From Nonomuraea rhodomycinica (GTDB taxonomy: Bacteria; Actinomycetota; Actinomycetes; Streptosporangiales; Streptosporangiaceae), in the NCBI RefSeq assembly GCF_013363995.1, contig NZ_JABWGO010000006.1, positions 289,481-353,480 on the forward strand: 64,000 nt of DNA, written 5' to 3'. The translations under genes and the position numbers were made by a program. The notes beneath the pieces are model-generated. The model was not told where the DNA came from and did not search any database. It saw only the letters and a list, made by a program, of their open reading frames with translations. Position 1 is the first letter of the stretch. Each line of letters opens with the position of its first letter. Of the stretch, positions 23,548 to 32,125 are shown piece by piece.

Positions 23548-24732
23548 ATGCCCACCGCACTCCAGCCCCGCACGCGCCCGCCGCTCACCGCCTGGCTCGC
23601 GGTCGCCTCGATCGCGCTCGGCATCTTCGCGATCGTGACCAGCGAGATCCTGCCCATCGGCCTGCTGACCACCATCGGCGCGGACTTCCGCGTGTCCGAC
23701 GGCACCGCCGGCCTGACCATGACGCTGCCCGGCGCCGTGGCCGCCGTCGCCGCCCCCGCCGTCACCCTGGCCACCGCGCGCCTGGACCGCCGGGTGATGC
23801 TGGGCGTCCTCATGGGGATCCTCGCCGTGGCCGACGTCCTCGCGGCGGTCGCGACCGCGTACGAGGTCATGCTGGTCTCCCGGGTCCTGGTGGGACTCAC
23901 GATCGGCGGGTTCTGGTCCATCGGCGCCGGGCTGGCCGCCCGCCTGGTGCCGCCGGCGTCGGTCGGCACGGCCACGGCCCTGATCTTCTCGGCCGTGCCG
24001 CTGGGATCGGTGCTCGGCGTGCCGGCCGGCACGTTCGTCGGCCACGTCGCGGGGTGGCGGACGGCCTTCGTGGTGCTGGCCGTCCTGTCGGCGGGAGTCC
24101 TGGCCGCGCTGCTCGTGGTGGTGCCGCCGCTGCCCGCCCGGCAGGTCACCAGCGCCCGGGTGCTGCGTGACCTGCTGCGCGGCCGGGACACGAGGGTGGC
24201 GCTCCTGGCCACGGCCCTGGTCGTGCTGGCCCACTTCGGCACCTACACCTACGTGACGCCGTTCCTCCGGGACGTCACGGGGCTCGACCCCGCGGCCGTC
24301 AGCGCGGCGCTCCTGGCGTACGGGGTGGCGGGCATCGCGGGCAACTTCCTGGCGGGCCGGACCGTCGCGAAGGCCCCGCGCGCGACCTTCGCCGCCGCCG
24401 GTTGCCTGATCGCCGCCGCGACGCTGCTGCTGCCCGTGGCCGGCACGCGGGCCATCGGCGCGTTCGCCCTGCTCGTGGTGTGGGGGCTGGCGTACGGGGC
24501 GGTGCCGGTCTGCTCCCAGGCGTGGTTCGCGCGGGCCGCGCCGCACGCGCCGGAGGCGGCCACGGTGGTGTTCACCTCGTCGTTCCAGGCCACCTTCGCG
24601 CTCGGGGCGCTGCTCGGCGGGGTCGTCGTGGACGCCGTCTCCGTCTCGGCGGCCATGGTGTGCGGGGGGATCGCGGCGCTGCTCATGGCGGCGTCACTGG
24701 CCCGCCTCGGCCGCTCCCCGTCGAGCCCGTGA
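23548..24732 (+). CDS. MFS transporter, DHA1-type drug exporter
   Basis: A 394-residue transporter with 12 predicted helices. LGIFAIVTSEILPIGLL is the first helix signature of the AraJ/Cmr/YdhP group, TARLDRRVMLGVLM the motif A-like loop between helices 2 and 3, and LGSVLGVPAGTFVGHVAGWRTAF the drug-antiporter motif C region. These carriers expel hydrophobic drugs or sugars/arabinose by proton antiport. No regulator is next to it; a perfect 20-bp tandem repeat lies in its leader. The ATG matches the family length; the ribosome site is weak (GAACGGAACC). Confidence 0.85.
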   Translation: MPTALQPRTRPPLTAWLAVASIALGIFAIVTSEILPIGLLTTIGADFRVSDGTAGLTMTLPGAVAAVAAPAVTLATARLDRRVMLGVLMGILAVADVLAAVATAYEVMLVSRVLVGLTIGGFWSIGAGLAARLVPPASVGTATALIFSAVPLGSVLGVPAGTFVGHVAGWRTAFVVLAVLSAGVLAALLVVVPPLPARQVTSARVLRDLLRGRDTRVALLATALVVLAHFGTYTYVTPFLRDVTGLDPAAVSAALLAYGVAGIAGNFLAGRTVAKAPRATFAAAGCLIAAATLLLPVAGTRAIGAFALLVVWGLAYGAVPVCSQAWFARAAPHAPEAATVVFTSSFQATFALGALLGGVVVDAVSVSAAMVCGGIAALLMAASLARLGRSPSSP

Positions 24733-24744
24733 CGTCCCGGCCGC

Positions 24745-25323
24745 TCACGCCGTGACCGGCCATGCCCCGCGGTCCAGCAGATCGAGGACGAGCGCCGCGA
24801 TGTTCCACGCGTCGTCCTCGCCGCGGTGATGGCGCCCCTCGAGCGGCAGCCCGGCGATCTGCAGCGCGTGGTGCATGCCGGGTTTCTTCCGCAGCCCGTA
24901 CGCCTCGGCGAACACAGCCTTGGCGTTGGTGTGGGTACGCTCGGTCGGATGGCCGAACGGGTAGGCCACCCCGTCGGCTCGGCTCTGTCGAGCGAACTGC
25001 CGCCGGTCGTACTCGCCCCAGCTCGCCCAGGGGCGTTCCCCGGCCGCGTGTTCCTCGACGAGGAGCCGGCAAGCCTCGGCGAAGGTGACGCCCCGGTCCA
25101 CCTCGGCTTGCGTCAGCCCGGTCAGTTCGGTGCAGAAACCGCTCACCGCCGATCGGACGGGGCGGACCAGGACCCGGTGCCGGGACAGGCGGCGCCGTGC
25201 CGATACGTCCACGACGGTGAGCCCGATCTCGATGATCTCGTTGACCGAGCCGGGCGGCGGCTGTCCGTCCCAGCAGGTGGCTTCCACGTCGATGACGTTC
25301 AGCAGGGAGGATTCGCGGCGCAT
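24745..25323 (-). CDS. 3'-5' exonuclease, DnaQ/ERI-1-like
   Basis: A 192-residue DEDDh exonuclease. NVIDVEATCWDG contains the first two acidic residues, NEIIEIGLTVVD the second strand, SWGEYDRRQF the third Asp region, and HHRGEDDAWNIAAL the HxxxxD motif. It resembles KapD/ERI-1-type exonucleases that trim RNA or single-stranded DNA, rather than a polymerase epsilon subunit. The ATG at 25323 leaves a short MRRESSLLN start before the first strand. It lies 12 bp from the convergent MFS gene and downstream of a second MFS gene on the same strand. Confidence 0.85.
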   Translation of the reverse strand: MRRESSLLNVIDVEATCWDGQPPPGSVNEIIEIGLTVVDVSARRRLSRHRVLVRPVRSAVSGFCTELTGLTQAEVDRGVTFAEACRLLVEEHAAGERPWASWGEYDRRQFARQSRADGVAYPFGHPTERTHTNAKAVFAEAYGLRKKPGMHHALQIAGLPLEGRHHRGEDDAWNIAALVLDLLDRGAWPVTA

Positions 25324-25394
25324 GGGCCCAGGGTAGGGATGCGCGCCCGGTTCCGGCACCTGGATTGCTCCATGTCCACGATGCCGGAACGAGG

Positions 25395-26609
25395 TCAGGA
25401 CGTCCCGGCTCCCGCTGAGGCCGGCACGCGCGCGCCGCGTACCCGCAGCAGGCGGAGCATCGCGACGATGCCCGCCAGCGGCCCCACCGCGAGCACCGCG
25501 AACGCCCAGGTCCACCCCACGGCCTGCTCGGCGGCGGGAACCAGCCAGATCGTCGCCCCGGTCAGCAGGAACCCGAACGCCATCTGCAGGGTCAGCGCCG
25601 TGCCCACGTAGCTCTGGTCGGCCAGCTCCGTGACCAGCGCCGAGAACTGCACCGAGTCGCCCACGACCGCGTACCCCCACACCAGGCTGACGACCACGAG
25701 CAGCCAGAGGGGCGCCCCCAGGAGCAGCCCGATGAAGGCGGCGCACGCGGCCGAGGCGCCCATCATGACGATCGCGGTGCGCTCGCGGCCGAAGCGGTCG
25801 CCGAGCGCGCCGCCGGTGTAGTTGGCCAGGCCGCCGACGGCGAAGACGGCGAACGTGACGTACACCCCGAGGGGCGAGCCCTCCATGCCGTGGCGGCGCA
25901 GCGCCGCCGAGAAGAACAGCAGGAACCACGTCCACATGGCGTACAGCTCCCACATGTGGCACAGGTAGCCGACCACGGCCAGCCGGGTGCCGCGGTCGCG
26001 CAGGATGCGCCGGGACTGGCGCGGGTCGAGCACCGCGGCGGGGAACGGGTACGGCCCCTCCTTGACCACGGTCAGCGTGATGAGCCCACCGGCCAGGGTG
26101 AGCACCGAGGTGGCCACGATGACGGTGCGCCAGTTCAGCCCGCCGAGCCCGTTGATCAGGTGCGGGACGCCGGAGCTCACGGTCAGCGCCCCGACCAGCA
26201 GCCCCATCGCCGCCCCGCGGCCGTCGCGGTACCAGGTGGGGACGAGCTTCAGCGACGGCGGGTAGACGCCGGCGATGAACAGGCCGGTGGCGAAGCGGGC
26301 CAGGCTGCCGGTGAGCGCGTCGTGCGTCAGCAGCAGCGCCAGGTTGGCGACGGCGGCGCCGATCGAGCTCAGGAAGATCAGCCGGATCGGCGGCAGCGCG
26401 TCGGACACGACGAGCACCGCCGACAGCACGGCCCCCGCCACGAACCCCCACTGCACGGAGATGGTGAGCCAGGCCGCGAGGTCGGGCGTGAGCTGCCACT
26501 CCTGCCGCACCTGCGGGATGACCGCGGTCGCGGAGAACCAGGTCGACTTCAGCAGCAGCAGCGTCCCCGCGAGGACGAGCAGGTTGCGGCGGGCGTCCGG
26601 ACGGGCCAC
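25395..26609 (-). CDS. MFS transporter
   Basis: A 404-residue transporter with 12 hydrophobic segments. TWFSATAVIPQVRQEW in helix 1 and the interhelix loop YRDGRGAAMGLLVGALT resemble the nitrate/nitrite and sugar-phosphate-type MFS group; GALGDRFGRERTAIVMMG is motif A of the second half. Substrate unknown. The GTG start follows GAAGGGAC. A CGNR regulator gene lies 54 bp upstream on the same strand and may control it as an operon. Confidence 0.82.
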   Translation of the reverse strand: MARPDARRNLLVLAGTLLLLKSTWFSATAVIPQVRQEWQLTPDLAAWLTISVQWGFVAGAVLSAVLVVSDALPPIRLIFLSSIGAAVANLALLLTHDALTGSLARFATGLFIAGVYPPSLKLVPTWYRDGRGAAMGLLVGALTVSSGVPHLINGLGGLNWRTVIVATSVLTLAGGLITLTVVKEGPYPFPAAVLDPRQSRRILRDRGTRLAVVGYLCHMWELYAMWTWFLLFFSAALRRHGMEGSPLGVYVTFAVFAVGGLANYTGGALGDRFGRERTAIVMMGASAACAAFIGLLLGAPLWLLVVVSLVWGYAVVGDSVQFSALVTELADQSYVGTALTLQMAFGFLLTGATIWLVPAAEQAVGWTWAFAVLAVGPLAGIVAMLRLLRVRGARVPASAGAGTS

Positions 26610-26663
26610 GGGACCGGTCCCTTCTGCGGCGAGGCGTCCCGAGCGGACGCCGGCGATGAGCGG

Positions 26664-27224
26664 TCAGGCGGGGGCCGACGCCCGGCGTGCCCGGTAGGCG
26701 GCGACCGTGTTGCGGTTGAGGCAGGTCTTGGAGCAGTAGCGCCGGCGCGGCCCGCGCGAGACGTCGGCGTAGACGCGCTCGCACGCGGCGTCGAGGCAGA
26801 CGCCGAGCCGGGCGGCGCCGAACTCGCAGATCACGAACGCCAGCCCGACCGCGGTGTTGGCCCGGACCCGGTCCACGAGCACGGCGCCGGGCGGGCCGTA
26901 GTGCAGGTGCGGGCCCTCGCCGTGGTCGGAGATGTGCGGGTGCATGGGCACCTCGGCCATCACGGCGTTGAGCAGGTCGATGGCCCGCGCCTCGTCGCTC
27001 TCGGCGAAGACGGGCCGCAGCCGCCGCGCCCACCGGCGCAGGGCCTCGGCCTCGTCGTCGCTCACCGGGCCGTCGACCTTGAAGTTGTACGAGGCCAGCA
27101 GCGCGCCCAGGGCCTCGGGGGAGGGGTCACCGGAGTCGGCCGTGACCGCGTTGACCAGGGCGACGGCCGTGCCCACGCCGTCGTTGCGGTAGCCGGTCAC
27201 CTCGGTGGGGCTGGTTCTCGCCAT
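26664..27224 (-). CDS. CGNR zinc-finger transcriptional regulator
   Basis: A 186-residue protein with an N-terminal ABATE-type stress-sensing domain (residues 10-130) and a C-terminal CGNR zinc finger: CLDAACERVYADVSRGPRRR, then YCSKTCLNRNTVAAYRAR. The signature tetrapeptide reads CLNR instead of CGNR. Metal is bound by the four Cys (CLDAAC and CSKTC) and the following helix contacts DNA. These are predicted regulators of neighbouring genes. It precedes an MFS transporter on the same strand and is divergent from a 58-residue CxxC protein, with a CGTAAT/ATTACG inverted repeat between them. Confidence 0.85.
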   Translation of the reverse strand: MARTSPTEVTGYRNDGVGTAVALVNAVTADSGDPSPEALGALLASYNFKVDGPVSDDEAEALRRWARRLRPVFAESDEARAIDLLNAVMAEVPMHPHISDHGEGPHLHYGPPGAVLVDRVRANTAVGLAFVICEFGAARLGVCLDAACERVYADVSRGPRRRYCSKTCLNRNTVAAYRARRASAPA

Positions 27225-27232
27225 GAATCCAT

Positions 27233-27264
27233 CGTAATCTCAATTCGTCAAGAATGACATTACG
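27233..27264. promoter_or_regulatory. Inverted repeat between CGNR regulator and small CxxC protein
   Basis: CGTAAT (27233-27238) and ATTACG (27259-27264) are complementary with a 20-bp AT-rich spacer (CTCAATTCGTCAAGAATGAC). It fills most of the 61-bp divergent gap and probably overlaps both promoters. Confidence 0.4.
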
Positions 27265-27285
27265 CCCTTCGGTGAAGGTGGGGTC

Positions 27286-27462
27286 ATGGACCTGAAGGCG
27301 TGCGAAGTCTGCGGCTCCGCGGCGGAGCTGGAGATCCTGTCCGGTCACTCGACCTCGCTCGGGCGGGTCGTCTACGTCCGGTGCGGATGCGGCGGCATGG
27401 GCGTGCAGTTGATCACGTACGACGTGGCGGCGGCCATCGTGGAGCTCCGGGCCGGCTCCTAG
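27286..27462 (+). CDS. Small CxxC zinc-ribbon-like protein
   Basis: A 58-residue protein: MDLKACEVCGSAAELEIL, then VVYVRCGCGGMGVQLITYD. Two cysteine pairs (CEVC and CGC) separated by about 25 residues look like a minimal zinc ribbon. Third positions are nearly all G/C, and GAAGGTGGGG precedes the ATG. It is divergent from the CGNR regulator. The stop codon shares the CTAG tetranucleotide with the stop of the convergent MBL gene. Function unknown; it might bind DNA or a partner protein. Confidence 0.65.
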   Translation: MDLKACEVCGSAAELEILSGHSTSLGRVVYVRCGCGGMGVQLITYDVAAAIVELRAGS

Positions 27463-28208
27463 ATCTCCAGGACCATGCCGTCCTCGGCCAGGTCGAGGCC
27501 CAGCTCGGCCCGCCGCGCCAGGACCTGCGGCCCGGCGTGGGTGAGCAGGAGCCGGCGGCAGCCGAGCCGGTCGAGCCGGGCCAGCAGTTCCGGCACGTGC
27601 AGGTGGTAGCGCACGGCCCGCTCGTACGTGTAGCCCTCGCAGAGGAACAGGTCGGCCCCGTCGGCGACGTCGACCAGCGTGTCGGTCCAGGCGGTGTCGC
27701 CGCTGTAGGCGATCGTGCGCCCGGCCACCTCCACCCGCAGCGCCAGCGCGACGGCCCCGGCCGCGTGGTCGGCCTCGAACGCCCGCACCCCGACGCCCTC
27801 CACCCGCGCGCAGGACCCGGGCGCCACCTCGTGGACCCGCACCTCGAACCGCCTGCTCACCGAGGAGGAGCCGGGGAAGAGCACCTCCATCGCCTGACCC
27901 AGCCGTTCCTCCAGCCCGGGCGGCCCGACCAGGTGCAACGGCCGGACCCGCCGCGTGAACTGGCCGTCCAGGATCAGGAACGGCAACCCGCCGAAGTGGT
28001 CGCCGTGCAGGTGCGACACCGCCACGACCGAGACGTCGCCGGGGTCCAGGCCGAGCCGCTTGAGCCCGGTCAGCGCGGTGGCGCCGCAGTCGACGAGCAG
28101 CGCGCCGTCGCCGCCCGCCGCCTGGACGTGCACGCAGGTCTGCAGCATGCCCCCGTCGCCGAAGGCGTTGCCCGCCCCCGCCATCGTCACTCGCACAGGG
28201 GCGTCCAT
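27459..28208 (-). CDS. MBL-fold hydrolase, RNase Z-like group
   Basis: A 249-residue metallo-beta-lactamase-fold enzyme. SHLHGDHFGGLPF is the HxHxDH zinc motif, FEADHAAGAVALAL has the next ligand region, YSGDTAW the bridging Asp, and LLTHAG the last His. The arrangement matches the ribonuclease Z / arylsulfatase-like branch, without the long exosite arm of true RNase Z. Substrate unknown (phosphodiester or sulfate ester are typical). ATG 28208 is used; GTG at 28214 adds two residues. It is downstream of a DinB protein gene by 10 bp and likely co-transcribed with it. Confidence 0.82.
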   Translation of the reverse strand: MDAPVRVTMAGAGNAFGDGGMLQTCVHVQAAGGDGALLVDCGATALTGLKRLGLDPGDVSVVAVSHLHGDHFGGLPFLILDGQFTRRVRPLHLVGPPGLEERLGQAMEVLFPGSSSVSRRFEVRVHEVAPGSCARVEGVGVRAFEADHAAGAVALALRVEVAGRTIAYSGDTAWTDTLVDVADGADLFLCEGYTYERAVRYHLHVPELLARLDRLGCRRLLLTHAGPQVLARRAELGLDLAEDGMVLEI

Positions 28209-28218
28209 GGTCACGAGT

Positions 28219-28821
28219 CTAGACGCGGGGCTGGCCCCCGGCGGCTTCCGCGGCCACCCGCTCCAGCCTGTTCCGGTACTCCGCCCACCACGTCTCGTCG
28301 GCCGACGGGATGTTGCTCGCCTCGGCGCGCAGGCCCGCGGCGCCGTCGATCAGCTCGCGGACGATGTCGGCGTGGCCGGCGTGCCGGTTGGTCTCGGCGA
28401 TCACGTGGACGAGCAGCAGGTGCAGCGTGGCCTCGGCCCGTTCCTCCGGCCACCACGGCACGCGCCCCGTCGCGTCCAGGTCGAGCGCGTCGATCGTGGC
28501 GTCGGCGTGCGCCCACGCCCGGTGGTAGAGCCCCACGATGTCCTCGCGGGACTCGTCGGCGGTGGCCCACATGTCGGCGTTGGGCTCGGCGCCCTCCTCG
28601 TACCACGGCTGCGGCTCGCCCGACGGGCGGCCGAACGTCTCGCCGAAGTAGCCGAGCTCGACGCTCGCCAGGTGCTTGACCAGGCCCAGCAGATTGGTGC
28701 CGGTGGGGGTCAGGGGACGGCGGACGTCGTACTCGGAGAGCCCGTCGAGCTTCCACAGCATGGCGTCGCGGGCGGTCTGGAGGTAGCGGCGAAGGAACGT
28801 CTTGGGGTCCGGTCCGGTCAT
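28219..28821 (-). CDS. DinB family protein (DUF664)
   Basis: A 200-residue four-helix protein of the DinB/DUF664 type. LLGLVKHLASVELGYFGETFG contains the first metal His (KHLAS), and HLLLVHVIAETNRHAGHADIVREL the other His pair (HVIAE...RHAGHAD), the usual three-His metal site. DUF664 proteins of actinomycetes are thought to be thiol-dependent transferases or similar, mycothiol being the likely cofactor. The ATG at 28821 gives the family-like start MTGPDPKTFL; ATGs at 28830 and 28851 are alternatives. It lies just upstream of the MBL gene. Confidence 0.83.
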   Translation of the reverse strand: MTGPDPKTFLRRYLQTARDAMLWKLDGLSEYDVRRPLTPTGTNLLGLVKHLASVELGYFGETFGRPSGEPQPWYEEGAEPNADMWATADESREDIVGLYHRAWAHADATIDALDLDATGRVPWWPEERAEATLHLLLVHVIAETNRHAGHADIVRELIDGAAGLRAEASNIPSADETWWAEYRNRLERVAAEAAGGQPRV

Positions 28822-28834
28822 GCCGGGCATTGTG

Positions 28835-30079
28835 TCAGCCCGCGCCGACATCCGTGGTGACGAGAGCGGCCGAACCGCGCCCGCAGCGGCGGCAGGCCGG
28901 CCGCCTGCGCAGGTGGTAGGCCAGGGCGGCGGCGCCCAGGGCGGCGCCCCACACCGGCCAGAAGCACTCGGGCAGCCACGCGCCCCACTCCGCCATCGAG
29001 AAGCGGCCGGCGAAGGTCCAGCGCAGGTACGTCAGGCCGGCGACCGTGATGATGATCGCCACGAACGACGCCGGGACGACGGCGAGCGGCGGCGGCACCC
29101 TCCGGCCGCGCAGGCCGGGGATCCAGCGCGGGAACACCTCGCCCCAGCGCTGGACCAGTCCCAGCGTCAGCAGGCCGCCGAGGGCGCCGAAGGTGGCCAG
29201 GTACGCGCCCGCCAGCCAGATGCCCGGGGTGTCGCGCGCGCCCTCCTCCAGGAACTCCCTGCTCACCCCCAGCGGGATGCCGAGGACCCACGCCCACCGG
29301 GTCAGGCAGTACACCAGGGGCGTGGCGACGGCCACGGCGACCGCGCGGCGTCCCCAGCGGGCCGCCGCCTCCCGAGAGGTCCATCCGCTGTCCTCCTCGT
29401 CCCGGCCGCAGGCGGCGCAGGCCGCGCGGGCCCGCCGCCGGTGGATCACGGCCGCCCGGGCCAGCAGGAGCCCGCCGAGCAGGCACAGCAACTGGTTGAG
29501 CACCGGCCACGGCCAGGCGTCCGCCAGCCCGACCTGGCCGAACGGCCCGTCGAAGAAGCCCGAGAACACCAGGAGCGGCGTGTACGCGACGCCCATCATG
29601 AGCCGCGAGTCGGGGATCGCCAGCACCAGGGCCGCGGCCAGCACCCAGGCGAACCCCACGGCGACCCGGCCGCCCCACCCGCCGGCCAGCCCGTCGGGGC
29701 GCCCGCCGGGTCGCGGCGTCGCGGCGAGAGTGAGGGAGACGGCCAGGGCCAGCGCGGCGAAGGCGGCCACCCACCAGGCGTCGGGGCCGGGGTCGAGCCC
29801 GGCGAGCAGTGACAGCGCGCCGTCCGGGTCCGGGTCGCCGGTGCCCCACGGGAAGCCGGGCACGCCGAGGGCCCAGGCGGCGCCCAGCACGAGGTACACG
29901 GCCGACCAGACGGCGGCGGCCAGAGCGGGTGCGCGCGTGATCGCCGTCATGCGACCGGTCATCGCCGTCACGCCGCCATCGGTCGTCATGCCGCTATCGG
30001 CCGTCATGCCGCCATCGGTCGTCGTGCCGCCGACGGCTGTCACGCCGCCATCGGTTGTCCTGCGGCCATTCGTTGTCAT
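28835..30079 (-). CDS. Polytopic membrane protein with N-terminal hexapeptide repeats
   Basis: About 414 residues from this ATG. The first 40 residues are tandem six-residue repeats (TTDGGM/VTAVGG type), encoded by an 18-bp minisatellite. Then come eight or so hydrophobic segments. Two Cys clusters, RAACAACGRDEED in the middle and RPACRRCGRGS at the end, flank the later helices and could bind metal. I do not recognise the family; its many Trp-rich loops suggest an eight-helix channel or sensor. ATG 29950 (MTAITRAPALAAAVW) would drop the repeats and is an alternative start. Divergent from a two-component pair. Confidence 0.65.
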   Translation of the reverse strand: MTTNGRRTTDGGVTAVGGTTTDGGMTADSGMTTDGGVTAMTGRMTAITRAPALAAAVWSAVYLVLGAAWALGVPGFPWGTGDPDPDGALSLLAGLDPGPDAWWVAAFAALALAVSLTLAATPRPGGRPDGLAGGWGGRVAVGFAWVLAAALVLAIPDSRLMMGVAYTPLLVFSGFFDGPFGQVGLADAWPWPVLNQLLCLLGGLLLARAAVIHRRRARAACAACGRDEEDSGWTSREAAARWGRRAVAVAVATPLVYCLTRWAWVLGIPLGVSREFLEEGARDTPGIWLAGAYLATFGALGGLLTLGLVQRWGEVFPRWIPGLRGRRVPPPLAVVPASFVAIIITVAGLTYLRWTFAGRFSMAEWGAWLPECFWPVWGAALGAAALAYHLRRRPACRRCGRGSAALVTTDVGAG

Positions 30080-30089
30080 GCGGCCAGTC
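29943..30089. repeat. 18-bp minisatellite, eight units
   Basis: Seven contiguous 18-bp units from 29964 to 30089 plus one at 29943-29960 (separated by 3 bp) share GYCGTCATGCCGCCATCG. All are in frame with the membrane protein on the minus strand. Copy-number change would add or remove six residues without shifting the frame. Confidence 0.8.
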
Positions 30090-30227
30090 TCGGAGCGGTG
30101 CCCGGGCGGCCACGAGATGCCGATCGGCAGGTCCTGGCCGCTCGCGCAGGCCGTGACCGTGCCGTTCGGCAGGGGTGCCGCGCCGCCGGGGGTGCGTATC
30201 GTCGGGGTCGTGGGAGTGGGAGAGCGC

Positions 30228-31451
30228 ATGCGGTGGTCCGGGATCGGCGCCGTGGTCCTGGCGGCGGCCTGCGGCGTGCCGCGTTACGGGGTGGCCGCGA
30301 TGGCGCCGCTGGCGGCGGCCGTGGCCGCCCTGGTGTGGGCGCTCACCCCGCGGCCGGGAGGCGGGAGGCCGCCCCGGGCGGGCGGCACGACCGGGTCCCC
30401 GGGCACCGCGCGCCTGAGCGGCCTGCGGCTCCTGAGGGGCGAGGAGGCGGGGTTGCCGGCGGTGACGGCGGGCGCGGCGGCGGTCTCCCTCGCGGCCACG
30501 CTCGTCCAGCTCACCGGCCGGGGGGCGGGTCGCGGGGCGGACGTCTGGGGGATGGCCGAGGGCCTGGCGCTCATCGCCCTGGCCGGTCTGCTCGCCCGCC
30601 GGTCACCGGCACGGCGGGCGGTGGCCGCCGGCGTCCCGGCCGGGATCGCCGCCTCCACCTGGATGTTCCGCTTCTACCCGCCCGTCTCCGCGCTGGAGGC
30701 GGTGGGCATCTGCGCGTTCTGGTCCGCCGGCGTCCTGTGCGCCGTCGGCGTCGGCCTCTACCTGCGCACGCTGGACGAGCGCCGCGCCGCCGCGGTGGCC
30801 GCGGCCCGCGCGGCGCAGCGCCGCAGGCTGGCCCGCGACCTGCACGACTTCGTCGCCCACGACGTCAGCGAGATGCTGGCCCAGGCGCAGGCGGGACAGG
30901 TGGCCGGGGTCGCCGACCCCGCCCAGGCCATGCTGGCGCTGCGCCGGGTGGAGGAGGCGGGGCTGCGCGCCATGGCGACCCTCGACCGCACCGTCCTCCA
31001 CCTGAACGACGAGGAGGGCGAGAGCGGCGAGGACCGCGACGACGAGCAGGAGGCGCTGGCCGCGCGGCTGTCCGACATGGCGACGCGTTACTCCTCCGCC
31101 GGGCCCGCCCGCGTCCACCTGAGCGTGGACGACAGCCTCGACGTGCCGGGCCGGGTGAGCGCGGCGGCGTACCGGGTCGTGGCCGAGGCGCTGACGAACG
31201 TCCGCCGGCACGCTCCGGGCGCCGCCCGCGTCGAGATCTCCGCCACGACCCGGGCCGGCGCCCTCCAGGTCACCGTGGAGAACGACGGCGTCACCTGCGG
31301 CGGGACCTCCGGCGGGCGGGGCGGGTTCGGGCTGCCCGGGCTGGCCGAGCACGTCGCGTCGCTCGGCGGCGACCTGAGCGCGGGCCCGGTGCCCGGCGGG
31401 TGGCGTCTGTCGGCCCGGATCCCGCTGGCGCGGCGGGTGCTGACACCATGA
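30228..31451 (+). CDS. Sensor histidine kinase, NarL-partner type
   Basis: A 407-residue kinase. The first 180 residues hold about five hydrophobic segments and little extracytoplasmic sequence, so it probably senses within the membrane. LARDLHDFVAHDVSEML is the HisKA_3 dimerisation helix with the phospho-accepting His. The ATPase domain has ALTNVRRHAPGA (N box) and GFGLPGLAEHVASLGG (G box), but the usual N/D-box DNG is ENDGV. GGGAGAG precedes the ATG at 30228. Its stop overlaps the response-regulator start (ATGA). Confidence 0.87.
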   Translation: MRWSGIGAVVLAAACGVPRYGVAAMAPLAAAVAALVWALTPRPGGGRPPRAGGTTGSPGTARLSGLRLLRGEEAGLPAVTAGAAAVSLAATLVQLTGRGAGRGADVWGMAEGLALIALAGLLARRSPARRAVAAGVPAGIAASTWMFRFYPPVSALEAVGICAFWSAGVLCAVGVGLYLRTLDERRAAAVAAARAAQRRRLARDLHDFVAHDVSEMLAQAQAGQVAGVADPAQAMLALRRVEEAGLRAMATLDRTVLHLNDEEGESGEDRDDEQEALAARLSDMATRYSSAGPARVHLSVDDSLDVPGRVSAAAYRVVAEALTNVRRHAPGAARVEISATTRAGALQVTVENDGVTCGGTSGGRGGFGLPGLAEHVASLGGDLSAGPVPGGWRLSARIPLARRVLTP

Positions 31452-32104
31452 GCGACATGCCGATCCGCATCCTGATCGCCGACGACCAGGAGGGCATCCG
31501 CAGCGCCTTCCGGCTCATCCTGGACGCGCAGCCGGACATGACCGTCGTCGCCGAGGCCGCCGACGGCCTCGCGGCCATCGAGGAGGCCCGCCGCCTGCGT
31601 CCCGACGTGGTGCTCGCCGACGTCAGGATGCCGCTGGCCGACGGCATCGAGGTCACCCGGGCGCTCGCGGACACGGACGTCCACGTCGTGGTGGTGACGA
31701 CGTTCGGGCTGGAGGAGTACGTGCGGGCCGCGCTGCGGCACGGCGCGTCCGGGTTCGTGCTCAAGCGCTCCGGGCCCGCGCTGCTCGTCGAGGCGGTACG
31801 GGCGGCGGTGAGCGGCGACGTGCTCATCAGCCCGCAGCTCACCGTCGGCCTGCTGCGCCGGGACGCCCCCGAGCCCGACGGGAGCGGCGCCCCGGACCCG
31901 GGCCTGACCGCCCGCGAGGAGGAGGTCGTCCGGCTCGTCGCCCAGGCCAGGACGAACGCCGAGATCGCCGAGGAGCTGTTCCTGTCGCCCGGCACGGTCA
32001 AGAACCACATCGCGGCCGTCCAGCGCAAGCTCGGCGCCCGCAACCGGGTCGGTATCGCCGCGTGGGCCTGGAGCACCGGCCGCGCCGCCGCCTCCCCGCC
32101 GTAG
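31448..32104 (+). CDS. Response regulator, NarL/LuxR family
   Basis: A 218-residue two-domain regulator. IRILIADDQEGIRSAF carries the acidic pair, VVLADVRMPLADG the phospho-acceptor Asp, VVTTFG the Thr, and VLKRSG the Lys. The C-terminal LuxR helix-turn-helix is LTAREEEVVRLVAQARTN then LSPGTVKNHIAAVQRKL. Translation is coupled to the kinase through ATGA. Promoters under its control are not apparent; the divergent membrane protein at 28835 is a candidate by position only. Confidence 0.9.
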   Translation: MSDMPIRILIADDQEGIRSAFRLILDAQPDMTVVAEAADGLAAIEEARRLRPDVVLADVRMPLADGIEVTRALADTDVHVVVVTTFGLEEYVRAALRHGASGFVLKRSGPALLVEAVRAAVSGDVLISPQLTVGLLRRDAPEPDGSGAPDPGLTAREEEVVRLVAQARTNAEIAEELFLSPGTVKNHIAAVQRKLGARNRVGIAAWAWSTGRAAASPP

Positions 32105-32125
32105 TCGCCGGTCCCGGGGCGGGCG

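Noticed and set aside
29943..30089. Possible CRISPR or iteron origin
   Set aside because: Units abut, encode a peptide repeat in frame, and no replication gene or DnaA boxes are nearby.
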